Notes: generated by a model from the sequence alone, not told the origin. A DNA stretch of 64,000 bases from Ancistrus triradiatus (GCA_025084515.1 JAJAGP010000249.1:372001-436000), one strand, 5' to 3'; positions 31,951 through 42,659 are shown, counted from the first letter of the stretch. Numbers and translations: made by a program.

Positions 31951-32703
31951 TTACGTGAACGCGGCAAACCCAGGTTCAGAGCTAGGGGGCGCTAAATGCT
32001 CAACCCTAGAGCTTATGAGCACGGCGTGCTCTTGAACGGGGCTAGGCGGCGCTGTAGCGCACAGCTGCTTTACAGCTGCAGACAGGGTCAAGATCCGTTC
32101 GAGCAAATGGGGAAGCTGGACCTCAGTAATCCTAATGGGCCTCTCCCTGGCCCTGCGAAGCCGAAACTCGACCTCTATAGCCAGGTCATACAAATGAGCT
32201 ATCGAGGAAGGAGGTTTGAGCTGGGATAGCTCGTCCTGTAACTCCTCGTTTAGCCCAAGGGTAAAGAAGTCCACCAAGGCCCGGTCATTAAACCCCGAAG
32301 TGCTGGCAAGAATGTTGAACTTCCCAACAAAGCCCAGCACTCGCCTGGGACCTTGTCTAATTTTAAAGATCCCAAAGGGATTAGGAGATTTGGCCCGTGG
32401 CCAAGAGGCCATCTCACTGGGGAGGATGGGAGCCAAGGTGGGGTCAAACCCAGGTTCCCGATCCCAAGCAGCAGGTGGTATCTGTTTGGGCCGGGTGGGG
32501 CAACAACGGCGTCTGCGAGAGGGGCTGGGCATCTCTATCATTTCGGGTGGCCAGAAGTGGGCCACTCCCGAACTAAGATAGCTAGCTGGGCCCCTGAAGG
32601 CTAGCAGGGAGCCAGGTAGAGAGATCCGCCGGCTGCGGCGACTGGGGACCTCCATATTGGAGGTCCAGGAGCTAACGCTGGGTGCCTTAGATGGTTGCAA
32701 CAT
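31951..32703 (-). CDS. gag-like protein of the LTR element, 250 codons
   Basis: An uninterrupted minus frame. The chosen start is the ATG at 32703, two bases inside the LTR edge; another in-frame ATG (32720) lies within the LTR itself. Around residues 131-165 it reads RALVDFFTLGLNEELQDELS followed by LYDLAIEVEFRLRRARER. This is the end of the retrotransposon gag core, where Ty3/gypsy gag proteins have a FxxGLxxxxxDEL segment followed by L..LI.LAI..D.RL..R.RE. The N-terminal half is unlike that core, and most of the usual gag N-terminus appears deleted and replaced by arginine-rich sequence. There is no nucleic-acid-binding zinc knuckle. It may package with a helper element's particles. The intact frame suggests the insertion is young. 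Confidence 0.6.
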   Translation of the reverse strand: MLQPSKAPSVSSWTSNMEVPSRRSRRISLPGSLLAFRGPASYLSSGVAHFWPPEMIEMPSPSRRRRCCPTRPKQIPPAAWDREPGFDPTLAPILPSEMASWPRAKSPNPFGIFKIRQGPRRVLGFVGKFNILASTSGFNDRALVDFFTLGLNEELQDELSQLKPPSSIAHLYDLAIEVEFRLRRARERPIRITEVQLPHLLERILTLSAAVKQLCATAPPSPVQEHAVLISSRVEHLAPPSSEPGFAAFT

Positions 32704-32705
32704 TC

Positions 32706-33476
32706 TGTTCCGGTTCGCCATATTAAAAACGATGACGAACTGTATAAAATAAAACGTAAGTGTTGGGACCCATATGCAGTTAGCTCCAGGTGGTAAAAAT
32801 GAACTAAATAAAACAATAATTAATAAAATACAAATAAATAAATAACAAAGAAACTCAGGACCGCGCTGCAGAGGGAGAGAGAGAGAAAGAGAGCGGAAGG
32901 CGGAGAAATAATCCCCCGCGCGTGCCAGCCCAAAGAAAGGGGGCGCGAAGCTGGACACGTGCACGGTTTGTGCACAGAGCAGAGCAAAGCGGCGAGAGAA
33001 GGAAGCAGCCAAGAGCAATGGCGGTGGAAAAAACAACAGAGCAAAAGCTTACCATACGCTAAACTACTTCCCTGAATGAATGTTACCTCACGCGTCCCGG
33101 CGCTACGGGAACTGAACCCCTTAGTGGGCCCAGGCTATCCTCTTTCCCTCACAAAAATAATAAAACAAAATGGTAGCGCAGGAGCTCTGAAACAGAGCTT
33201 GAGAAGGGTGAGGTCTCGAGACACGCAGCGGATACCGATCGCGATTCCGATCCGTAGAGGCGATCGCAGGACACGGGCGGTGTGTGGGTTGGAATGGTGC
33301 AACACCTGCTAAGAATGGCCAAACTCTTAAAAAGCCAGAATAACAGGTGTTGCGTATTCCTCTGCAATCAGGCAGCTTACTGACAGGCATGCCCGAATGT
33401 GGCGGCTGCCAGAGATTGTACCGAGGAAAACCAGTCCAACGCTGCCCTCTAGCTTCGGTAAGTAGGACCTCTGACA
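32706..33476 (-). repeat. LTR of the gag-only element (5' LTR on minus)
   Basis: 771 bp, plus-strand start TGTTCCGGTTCGCC and end GGACCTCTGACA. Compared with the other LTR it has an additional stretch near 33265-33325 (ACACGGGCGGTGTGTGGG) and a shorter purine block. Confidence 0.92.
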
Positions 33477-33481
33477 GATAT

Positions 33482-34696
33482 ATGTTTAGTGAAGTAGCTA
33501 AAAACACCAATGATGGATCTGAAGCTATATCTTACTCATGTTCAGTCTTTAATTCAGCCAATAATATAAAAATATTAAAATATAAAAAAAAATAAAATAA
33601 ATATATAACATATAAATCTAATGTTTATTTTCACATTTGTTTCAGTACAACAAAAACACAACAAATATGGCAAGGAAATTGAGCTTCCTAAGCCTTTAAC
33701 CATCGAGCGCTGACTCAAAGTGACTATGCATTCGTTTTAACAGAATGCTGTAACCGGTTTATAATAAGCATGAGGTTCAACACTAGCCTTACATTTTCTC
33801 ATAGAACAGGGTCTCGTGTGTGTGTGTGTGTGTGTGTGCGTGTGTGTGTGTGTGTCTGGGAGAGAGAGTGGGTGTTTGTGGTAAATGTGAAGTTACATTT
33901 ATATTTAAAAAGTATATAAAACCTAAATTATTAAGTGTGTAAAACCTAAATTATTAAGTGCAATATGATGATTACTGTTACTGTAAGCAACATGCACTTT
34001 CCACACCAAATAATGATTTATAAATGCTCTTATTTGTTCCGATCATGTATGAATGATACAATCCCACAATGACTTTCAGCAGTTTTTTAACAGTTTTATA
34101 ACACAAACCCGAGAGCTCTATGTCATCAGATTTCTGAAAGTGCTGCCTTCAGTAAGCACTAAGGGCATGATTTTCACAAATGATTTTTCATATGATTTTG
34201 TTTATTATATTTTTAGCACTTTCATTTTACGACCTGGTCAGGCTTATCTTCTTTATTAAAAAAATCAGAGAGATGAAAGATCATGCCCAAAGATAAGGGC
34301 AGGGCAAAGATAACATGTACATTGACAAATGTATTCAAAGGTGCAAACACCAGAATGTACATGATTTAATTGAAACAAAAATGATTTAATTTTTAACAGA
34401 AACACACACAGACTAAAATGTACATGTTGATAACGCTAAAGCCCCTTCAGCCCCAATTGTTTTTATCTTAGCCGAGATGTTTCCAAACTTTGGAAATGCC
34501 CCTGTCTGATGCCATACCCCTCCCATAGCTGTTCACTCTGCTGCTGTTAAAAGGGTCTACTGACAATCGAAGAAGCTCTCCAGAAGAACAGAAAAAGAGA
34601 GACATTCTGGTATGACATTAGAAGATGCAGATGCAGATGCAGGCCGGTCCTTCGCGCTACGGATGGTTTGAGCATCTCCAAAAGCCCCAAGCATTA
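33482..34696. other. Gap with (TG)n, no gene seen
   Basis: A (TG)n tract occurs at 33815-33856. A short direct duplication (TAAAACCTAAATTATTAAG) occurs near 33919-33959. Nothing else is recognised. Confidence 0.5.
33815..33856 (+). repeat. (TG)n microsatellite
   Basis: TG repeats with a single C interruption. Confidence 0.97.
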
Positions 34697-35526
34697 AGGT
34701 CAGGCCTTTGACTTGGCCATTCCAAAACATTAACTTTATTCTTCTTTCACCATTCTTTGATAGAACGACTTGTGTGATTAGGGTCGGTGTCTTGCTGCAT
34801 GACCCACCTTCTCTTGAGATTTAGTTTCAGGGATACACTTTCCTTTAGAATTCTCTGATATAATTCAGAATTCATTGTTCCATCAATGGTGGAAAGTCAT
34901 CCTGGCCCAGATGCAGCAAAACAGGCCCAAACCATGATACTACCATCACCATTTTCACAAATGAAATAAGGTTCTTATGCTGGAATTCAGTGCTTTCCTT
35001 TCTCCAAACATAACGCTTTTCTTTTAAAACAAAAAGTTCTATTTTGATCTCATTCGTCCAAAAATCATTCTTCCAATAGCCATCTGGCTTGTCCACGTGA
35101 TCTTTAGCAAACTGCAGATGAGCAGCAATGTTCTTTTTGGAGAGCAGTGGCTTTCTCTGAACTCTTTGGAGATGGTTTTGTAATATTTCCAGCCTGATGA
35201 GCATCAACAACTCAAAAATCTCAAAAACTCAAAAAGGTCCTCAAAAATCTCCTTTGTTCGTGCCATGATGCACTTCCAATGTGTTGTGAAGAGCAGACTT
35301 TGATAGATCACTGTTCTTTAAATAAAACAGGGTGCCCACTCACACCTGATTGCCATACCAATGACTGAAAACACCTGACTCTAATTTCACCTTCAAATTA
35401 ACTGCTAATCCTAGAGGCTCACACATACTTTTTCCACTCATTAATATGTGGTATCGGATCATTTTCTCAATAAATAAATGGCCAACTATAATAATTTTGT
35501 CTCATTTTGGTTCTCTTTATCTACTT
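34697..35526 (-). mobile_element. Family A Tc1-like fragment A4, both ends truncated
   Basis: It enters within the transposase gene (AAGGTCAGGCCTTTGACTTG) and continues to the inner part of the 5' terminal repeat (GGTTCTCTTTATCTACTT), where it stops without its outer 35 bp and is joined to B4. A frame at 34872-35210 reads KDHVDKPDGYWKNDFWTNEI and IKIELFVLKEKRYVW, i.e. the first catalytic region with D changed to N (WTNE for WTDE). A block of about 250 bp near 35160 (the helix-turn-helix region) is missing. The A-run here is intact, unlike A1 and A3. Confidence 0.85.
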
Positions 35527-35532
35527 ATCATA

Positions 35533-36971
35533 TTGTAGGATTTTCAAATAATTGAATTGTAAATTATGGTGGAAAAGAAGTATTGGTCAATAACAAAAGT
35601 TCAATTCAATACTATGTAAAATAACCTTTGTTGGCAATGACAGAGGTCAAACGTTTCCTGTAAGTCTTCATCAGGTTTGCACACACTGTAGCTGGTATTT
35701 TGGCACATTACTCCATGCAGATCTCCTCTAGAGCAGTGATGTTTTGCGGCTGTCACTGGGCAACACGAACTTTCAACTCCCTCCACAAATTTTCTATGGG
35801 GTTGAGGTCTGGAGACTGACTAGGCCACTCCAGGACCTTGAAATGCTTTTTATGGAGCCACTCCTTCATTTCCCGAGCAGTGTGTTTGGGATCATTGTCA
35901 TGCTGGAAGACCCAGCCACGTTCCATCTTTAATGCTCTCACTGATGGAAGGAGGTTTTGGCTTAAAATCTCATGATACATGGCCCCGTTCATTCATCCCT
36001 TAACACAGATCAATCGTCCTGTCCCCTCTGCAGAAAAACATCCCCAAAGCATGATGTTTCCACCCCCATGCTTCACAGTAAGTATGGTGTTCTTGGGATG
36101 CAACTCACCATTCTTCTTCTTCCAAACACGACGAGTTGAGTTTTTACCAAAAAGTTCTATTTTGCTTTCATCTGACCACTTGATATTTTTCCAATCCTCT
36201 TCTGGATCACCCATATGCTCTCTGGCAAACTTCAGATGGGCCTGGACATGTACTGGCTTAAGCAGGGGGACACGCCTGGCACTGCAGTATCTGAGTCCCT
36301 CTCGGCGTAGTGTGTTACTGATGGTAGCCTTTTTAGTTTGGTCCCAGCTCTCTGCAGGTCATTCATCAGGTCCCTCCATGTAGTTCTGGGAGTTTTGCTC
36401 ACCGTTCTCATGATCATTTTGACCCCACGAGATGAGATCTTGCATGGGGCTCCAGATCGAGGGAGATTATCAATGGTCTTGTATGTCTTCCATTTTCTTA
36501 CAATTGCTCCCACAGTTGATTTATTCACACCAACCTGCTTGCCTATTGTAGATTCAGTCTTCCCAACCTGGTGCAGGTCTATTTTCTTCCTGGTGTCCTT
36601 CAACAGCTCTTTGGTCTTGGCCATGGTTGAGTTTGGAGTCTAACTGTTTGAGGCTGTGGACAGGTGTTTTTTATACAGATAATGAGGTCAAACAGGTGCC
36701 ATTAATACAAGTAACGAGTAGAGGACAGAAGAGCTTCTTAAAGAAGAACTTACAGGTCTGTGAGAGCCATAAATCTTGCTTGTTTGTGGGCCAAATATTT
36801 ATTTTCCACCATGATTTTCAATTAAATTATTTAAAAATCCTTCAATGTGATTTTTTTTCTCATTTTGTCTCTCATAGTCCACATATGATGACAATTTCAG
36901 ACCTCTCTCATCTTTCTAAGTAGGAGAACTTGCACAATCAGTGGCTGACTAAATACTTTCTTGCCCCACTG
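35533..36971 (-). mobile_element. Family B Tc1-like transposon B4, left end truncated
   Basis: The right end TTGCCCCACTG precedes TA at 36972-36973. The left end lacks the outer ~110 bp of its terminal repeat: it begins ATTGTAGGATTTTC directly after A4. The transposase gene is on minus. Confidence 0.88.
35640..36624 (-). pseudogene. Family B transposase remnant (B4)
   Basis: It starts at 36624 (MAKTKELLKDTRKKIDLHQV). One codon is missing near residue 16 relative to B3 (KIVDLHQ becomes KIDLHQ), still in frame. The frame shifts near 36330 (TTTTTAGTTTGG replaces TTGTTACATTGG). The catalytic region is carried by the frame 35993-36214 (WSDESKIELFG and LWGCFSAEGTGRL) and the C-terminal region by 35753-35992 (FQHDNDPKHTAREMKEWLHK and NPIENLWRELKV). 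All three catalytic residues (D, D, E) are therefore still encoded, but in separate frames. The CGA codon at 36014-36016 is intact here. Confidence 0.85.
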
Positions 36972-36989
36972 TACGTATATGAGTATATA

Positions 36990-38366
36990 CAGTGCCTTGC
37001 AAAAGTATTCGGCCCCCTTGAACTTTTCAACCTTTTGCCACATTTCAGGCTTTAAACATAAAGATATGAAATTGTAATTTTTGGTGAAGAATCAACAACA
37101 AGTGGGACACAATCGTGAAGTGGAACGAAATTTATTAGATATTTTAAACTTTTTAAAGAAATAAAAAACGGAAAAGTGGGGCGTGCAAAAATATTCGGCC
37201 CCCTTGCGTTAATACTTTGTAGCGCCACCTTTTTGCTGCGATTACAGCTGCAAGTCGCTTGGGATATGTCTCTATCAGTTTTGTACATCGAGAGAATGAA
37301 ATTCTTGCCCATTCTTCCTTGCAAAACAGCTCAAGCTCAGTGAGGTTGGATGGAGAGCTTTTGTGAACAACAGTTTTCAGCTCTTGTCACAGATTCTCGA
37401 TTGGATTCAGGTCTGGACTTTGACTTGGCCATTCTAACACCTGGATACGTTTATTTGTGAACCACTCCATTGTAGATTTTGCTTTATGTTTTGGGTCATT
37501 GTCTTGTTGGAAGATAAATCTCCATCCCAGTCTGTTTGGTGTGTCTCCCAGGTGGCTGTGGCAAACTTTTTATGGATTATCTTTGAGAAATGGCTTTTCT
37601 TCTTGCCACTCTTCCATAAAGGCCAGATTTGTGCAGTGTACGGGACTGATTGTTGTGCCCTATAGACAGAGTCTCCCACCTCTGTAGATCTGTAGATCTC
37701 TGCAGTTCATCCAGAGTGATCATGGGCCTCTTGGCTGCATCTCTGATCAGTCTTCTCCTTGTTTGAGCTGAAAGTTTAGAGGGACGGCCGGTGTCTTGGT
37801 AGGTTTGCAGTGGTCTGATACTCCTTTCCATTTCAATATGATCGCTTGCACAGTGCTCCTTGAGATGTTTTAAAGCTTGGGAAAATCTTTTGTATCCAAA
37901 TCCGGCTTTAAACTTCTCCACAAACAGGTATCTCGGACCTGCCTGGTGTGTTCCTTGGTCTTCATGATGCTCTCTGCGCTTTAAACAGAAACTCTGAGAC
38001 TATCACAGAGCATGTGCATTTTATACGGAGACTTGATTACACACAGGTGGGGTCTTTCTATTTATCATCATCAGTCATTTTAAGTCAACACATTGGATCA
38101 TTCAGAGATCCTCACTGAACTTCTGGAGTGTGAGTTTGCTGCACTGAAAGTAAAGGGGCCGAATAATTTTGCACGCCCCACTTTTCAGTTTTTTATTAAA
38201 AAAAAAAAGTTTCAAATATCCAATAAATTTCGTTCCACTTCATGGGTTGTGTCCCACTTGTTTTTGATTCTTCACAAAAAATTACAATTTCATATATTTA
38301 TGTTTGAAGCCTGAAATGTGGCAAAAGGTTGAAAAGTTCAAGGGGGCCGAATACTTTTGCAAGGCA

Positions 38367-38369
<3 letters not shown>
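36990..38369 (-). mobile_element. Family C Tc1-like transposon, internally deleted
   Basis: The plus-strand left end CAGTGCCTTGCAAAAGTATT follows TA (36988-36989). The right end is AATACTTTTGCAAGGCACT and runs directly into a (TA)n tract. Terminal repeats of over 150 bp share TTCGGCCCCCTTGAACTTTT, and an inner copy (AATATTCGGCCCCC near 37190, GGGGCCGAATAATTTTGCAC near 38155) repeats the end motif, again an IR/DR arrangement. It is the only C copy in the window. Confidence 0.92.
37200..37965 (-). pseudogene. Family C transposase remnant
   Basis: The minus start ATGAAGACCAAGGAAC is at 37965. The frame 37577-37921 has a first helix-turn-helix (FKAGFGYKRFSQALKHL) and an RP-type hinge (GRPSKLSAQTRRRL), then a second DNA-binding segment. 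A deletion near 37525 joins ATWETHQTD sequence to CAAGACAATGACCCAAAACA, removing about 80-100 residues that should contain the first catalytic aspartate. The DNDPKH block remains in a shifted frame. It is dead. Confidence 0.8.

Positions 38370-38420
<51 letters not shown>
38370..38420 (+). repeat. (TA)n microsatellite at the end of element C
   Basis: About 25 TA units directly at the right terminus of C. TA is the Tc1 target, so C may have inserted into a TA tract, or the tract grew after insertion. Confidence 0.97.
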
Positions 38421-38425
<5 letters not shown>

Positions 38426-38499
38426 TCATTATTTTCTTCCCTTTTCCCCACGTCAGCGGCTTATTGCACTTGGATACAAACACCCCACTAATTACTCGG

Positions 38500-38727
38500 T
38501 TCGTACCTGAACCATAACACATATTTAGTAAAGTCAGTTTTATTCAAAATGTGCTGCACTTCATCCAATTAAACAGGACTCCTTGCACTCTTTATATTGA
38601 AACAAGCAGTTTGACAGTACTCTTTACGCACTGACAATATCCTCGATAAAGTTAGAAAAGCATATTGTGTTTCATGATAACAAAATTTATCATATCATAA
38701 AATATCGTCACATTGCCCACCCCTAGT
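38500..38727 (-). mobile_element. hAT-like non-autonomous element L1
   Basis: The right end, reversed, is CTAGGGGTGGGCAATGTGAC. The internal phrases GCTGCACTTCATCCAATTAA and TTTATCATATCATAAAATATCG match L4 (53169-53487) and L2 (49830-52672). The left end is not resolved. Confidence 0.6.
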
Positions 38728-38749
38728 CAAAAACCTACTGGTCTCATGA

Positions 38750-39150
38750 CAGATAGTGCTGAAATACAGAGCTGTCCCTAACACAGAGGGCTGATATAGC
38801 AAGCTGTCCTAACACAAACATCTGATGTATAACACCCAGAGCCAAAATGCACAGCTGTTCTAACACTGAGAGCTGATTTACAGAGCTGTTCCTAACACAT
38901 AGAGCTGATATACCAAGCTCTCTGTAACACAAAATGGTAATATACTGTACCTAACACAGACAGCTTGCGTACATGGTTGCCTCCAATATGCAGAGCTGTT
39001 CCTAACACAGTGCTGAAAAACAGAGCTGTCTCTAACACAATGCAACACAAAGCTGTCACTAACAGTGCTGAAACACTGAGCTGTCCCTAACACAGTGCTG
39101 AATAACAAAGCTGTCCCTAACACACTGTTGAAATGCAGTGCTGGACCTAA
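38750..39150 (+). repeat. Degenerate ~30-bp minisatellite, block 1
   Basis: Units resemble GCTGAAATACAGAGCTGTCC followed by CTAACACAGA. At least ten units with substitutions and small indels. The array starts after CCTACTGGTCTCATGACAGA. Confidence 0.85.
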
Positions 39151-39494
39151 CATGGATTTTGGAATCTGAATAATCTTTGTGTTTGTTGATGCCATTTTAT
39201 AGATCTCATTGTTGCAGAAACCATTGTGGGCATCGCAGTATTTGTAGATGCCATTCTGAACTCAACCCGACCATTATCTGTCCCACCACCATGTGTGTGG
39301 GTATCACTGGTCTGGTGTTGCAGTGGTGGAGTACATGAGATCCCTGGATCAAATCCTACCCACGTGCTGTATAAGCATAAGCACACTAACATGTTCAGCA
39401 CACACATGGATTCTGTCATATATGTTTATATACATATGATAATATATAAAATAAAAATATGCTCTGTGATTAGGCCCAAAACCTACTGATCCCA
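39151..39494. other. Spacer between two minisatellite blocks
   Basis: It contains two copies of a GATGCCATT phrase (39190 and 39248). A possible SINE scrap with a B box-like GGATCAAATCC lies at about 39345-39356. No gene. Confidence 0.4.
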
Positions 39495-39765
39495 TGACAG
39501 ATAATGCTGAAATACAGACAGAAATATTTTTGGCTCTGTGTGATTGGATCAGGTCTGTATTTCAATGCTGTCCCTCACACACAGCATTGAAAAACAGAGC
39601 TGCTCCTTTCACACAGAGCTAAAAATAGATGGCTTCTCCCTAACACACAGAGCCAATATACAGAGCTGTCTCTGAACACATGATTTCAAAAATAAAATAG
39701 TTCCTAACACACAGAGCTGAAATACAAAGCTGTTGCTAACACACCGTGTTAAAGTACACAGCAGA
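39495..39765 (+). repeat. Degenerate ~30-bp minisatellite, block 2
   Basis: The same unit as block 1. It begins after CCTACTGATCCCATGACAGA, almost the same lead-in as block 1, so the array start was duplicated along with the repeat. Confidence 0.85.
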
Positions 39766-40061
39766 ACAGGACAGAACTATTGGTCTGGAATCAATGATGC
39801 TGAAGGCTCTCCTATGACTTCAATCTGCTAGCACTGGTGGTAAAATTCCTCTCACATGGAATGCTATTCTGGTGATGCAAATTGTGACATTGCCAAACAT
39901 GCTTAGCTCAATGCTGAATGTTTGGCTAGTGCATAGCCATTGTTCATAAATTCGTAATGAGGCTAATAACTCGCAAAGTGAATACATACTGATTCATAAA
40001 TCATTATGTTTTCATTCTCAGTTTCTCAAATCATTCAGTTTTTTTCGTCATTCATTTATAT

Positions 40062-40116
<55 letters not shown>

Positions 40117-40692
40117 TTTTTCTTTCCCTCAGCTTTATTTGGCTGCATTATGGAGGTCCATTCATCAATAATTCATGGCTCAAAAAATGGCTGAGAGAAG
40201 TGAGTGGATGAATGAGCAGACGGGTGTGATTGTTAAAAAAAACAAAAAAACAAGAACATAGAGCAATAAACCTTTGGCAGCAAAATTTGATAAGCAGCAA
40301 AACGAGGAAACCCACAAACATGAACAAAAAGGTTTTCAACCAGACTTTCATTCAGAATGTATGTATGTTTACTGGAAGTTTGTCATGTTCACGTCTGAAT
40401 CTGTATGGGTGTGGCTACCGCTGCAGACCATTTGTGTGAATGAGCATTTCCCTTTCAATCTCATTTGCAGCTATGACAGACTCGGAGTAACAATTTTAAT
40501 TCTGTCCAGTTCTATTACCCACTAAGACAGCAACACAGCAAAAAAACAACCCATCTCCCACTTCTTCCCACTTTCTCTCGCTTCCCCCGCCTCTCTCATT
40601 CTCAAGTACCTCTCCTTTGTCCATCCTCGGCCACACCCTCTGCCTCCCTTTTTCTCTCTTTTCTTTTCCCTTTTCCTACCTCCCCTTTCTCA
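39766..40692. other. Gap with (CT)n and pyrimidine-rich flank
   Basis: A (CT)n tract at 40062-40116 and a pyrimidine-rich stretch at 40555-40690. No gene recognised. Confidence 0.55.
40062..40116 (+). repeat. (CT)n microsatellite
   Basis: CT repeats with one TT interruption. Confidence 0.97.
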
Positions 40693-40971
40693 TAGTGATG
40701 TGCCGATACAGAAGTTTTTTTTTACATTAATGTTATGATTGTTGGTATTGTGTTTAAGGTTACAACATGCTGTCTTGCTTTTTGGGATTTCCAGACTAAA
40801 AAATGTCCACTTGTTTTTCAAGCAAGACAGTTTTTTTCTAACCGAAAAACAACAACAATTGTTTAAACATAAAATATTATACATTATATATGACAATATC
40901 TTATTATATATTTTATATTATTACTTAAATTAGTTTGTACCTACATATGTATAAAATTTAACTTATGGTTT

Positions 40972-41277
40972 TGACCCTCGCCTGTCATACGGATTATGAG
41001 CCTGCCTGCCTTTTCTGAATACCTTTGCTGATTTCGCTCGCTTCTGGTTTCGACTCACGTCTGGTGAACGACTACTGTACGACTACTGAACGACTACACT
41101 TCCGGACTGTAGTAAGCCCATGTCTGAGTATTGGTTCCGATCCACGCCTGTTCTCCGTCAACTCCTTTGCACTGTGCTTGTTGATAGCATCACGTTGACC
41201 TACCATTGCTTGACTAATAAACCTCTTAACTTTCATTCTGAGATCTACACTCGTCTCTCTGCCCTATCTGGCGTTAC
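40972..41277 (+). repeat. 5' LTR remnant (3' part)
   Basis: It ends CTGGCGTTACA before the primer-binding region GAATACTTTGCC and contains a polyadenylation-type TAATAAACC near 41215. The beginning is missing. Confidence 0.65.
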
Positions 41278-41340
41278 AGAATACTTTGCCTTGAAAATGC
41301 AGATGGCAGACGTTCAGGAATTGTTGTACATCGCTATTGC

Positions 41341-42534
41341 ATAGCACTGAAACTGCACTACCTTATGTCCTTAATGACTTGCTTGCTGCAACTGATCGAG
41401 GTCATGCGTCCATTTTGGTTCTTCTTGATCTTGTGTCTGCTTTTGATACTGTTATATACAATATTTTAGTTTCACGCCTCTCGGATAATGAACTTTCAGA
41501 CACAGTATTAACTTGGTTTAAATCATATCTGACTAACAGGCGCTTTTTCATTTGCCTAGGGAATACTGTGTCTGAAACTGTTACTGCGGAACGGGGTGTC
41601 CCACAGGGCTCCGTTCTTGGTCCTATTTTATTAACAATTTACATGCTTCCCATGGGCTCTATTATACGTAAATATGGCCTTTCCTTTCACTGCTATGCTG
41701 ATGACACTCAACTTTATCTTAGCTTCAAACCATCTTCACCATTTTCTTTTTCCGCTCTCACTGATTGTATCTCTCACCTGAATTCCTGGCTTTGTGCCAA
41801 CTTTTTTAAGCTCAATTCTAAGAAGACTGAGTTTTTGTTTGTTGGCACTAAATCTGTGCTTTCCTCCATTTCTAACTCCTCCTTAACCATCACGGGTGTG
41901 TCTGTTCACTTGTCCTCTACTGTTCGTAATCTTGGTGTGCTTTTTGACTCAACTCTGTCCTTTACTCCCCACATTAAATCTATGTCTAAGTTTGCTTTCT
42001 TCCATCTCGCTTGCTCAGGTGCGCCATTTCCTTTCTCCCGCTGCTGCAGAGATCCTGGTGCATGCTTTTGTTTTCTCTCGCCTTGATTACTGCAACTCTC
42101 TTCTTTACGGTCTTCCCTCAAAATCCATTCGAATTCTGCAGAACATCCAGAACTCCGCTGCCAGGATTCTTACACAAACTAAAAAATTTGATCACATCAC
42201 TCCTGTTTTATCACAACTGCACTGGCTCCCGGTTCACAAACGCATTCAATACAAAATTCTAATACTGACATTTAAATCCCTCCATGGTCTTGCTCCACTA
42301 TATCTCTGCAAAATAGTCCATCACTACATTCCTACCCGGTCGCTGCGTTCCACTGGCTCCAACATTCTTTCTGTCCTTAGATTCAGGCTTTCTTCCATGG
42401 GTGGGAGATCCTTTGCTGTGGCAGCTCCCACCCTTGGGAACTATCTTCCGGCATCTGTTCGATCTGATTCTACCCTTCCGCAATTTAAATCTCTTCTAAA
42501 AACTTTTATGTTTTCGTCAGCAACTAATGTTTGA
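41341..42534 (+). pseudogene. L2 reverse transcriptase C-terminal half
   Basis: The frame 41337-42086 holds reverse transcriptase motifs LLDLVSAFDTV (motif A aspartate), GVPQGSVLGPILLTIYMLP (motif B) and FHCYADDTQLYLS (motif C, YADD). Around 42000-42090 the frame shifts, and 41896-42534 continues with SRLDYCNSLLYGLPSKSI, LHWLPVHKRIQYKI and SFAVAAPTLGNYLP, the C-terminal block characteristic of L2/CR1 elements. The endonuclease domain is absent because the copy is truncated. Catalytic residues survive but the frame does not. Confidence 0.85.
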
Positions 42535-42659
42535 TGTTTTCTTGTTTTGAACTGTTGTTTGTCTATTGTCTATCGAACTTGCCGAGTGTCTATTGTGTAC
42601 AACACGTCCTTGGGTACTGTGAAAGGCGCTATATAAATTAAATTTATTATTATTATTAT
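41341..42659 (+). mobile_element. L2-like LINE, 5' truncated, inserted in gag
   Basis: It begins inside the reverse transcriptase gene and ends AAAGGCGCTATATAAATTAA followed by a (TTA)n tail, the 3' end typical of fish L2. TATTGC precedes it (41335-41340) and follows it (42660-42665), a short target-site duplication that partly overlaps the tail. 5' truncation is usual for target-primed reverse transcription. Confidence 0.88.

Larger units (their letters stand above)
30406..33476 (-). mobile_element. Complete gag-only LTR retrotransposon
   Basis: Two direct LTRs (30406-31195 and 32706-33476) begin TG and end CA and flank a 1.5-kb interior. The element is bounded by a perfect 5-bp duplication GATAT (30401-30405 and 33477-33481). 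It is on minus: an 18-base G run (C run at 31199-31216 on plus) sits next to the 3' LTR as the polypurine tract. The interior encodes only a gag-like product and a proline-rich repeat frame. No protease, reverse transcriptase or integrase block is present, so it must have moved with enzymes from a relative, probably of the Ty3/gypsy group. Confidence 0.9.

Noticed and set aside
38750..39765. Possible CRISPR-like array
   Set aside because: The units are degenerate and head-to-tail with no unique spacers. This is a eukaryotic minisatellite.
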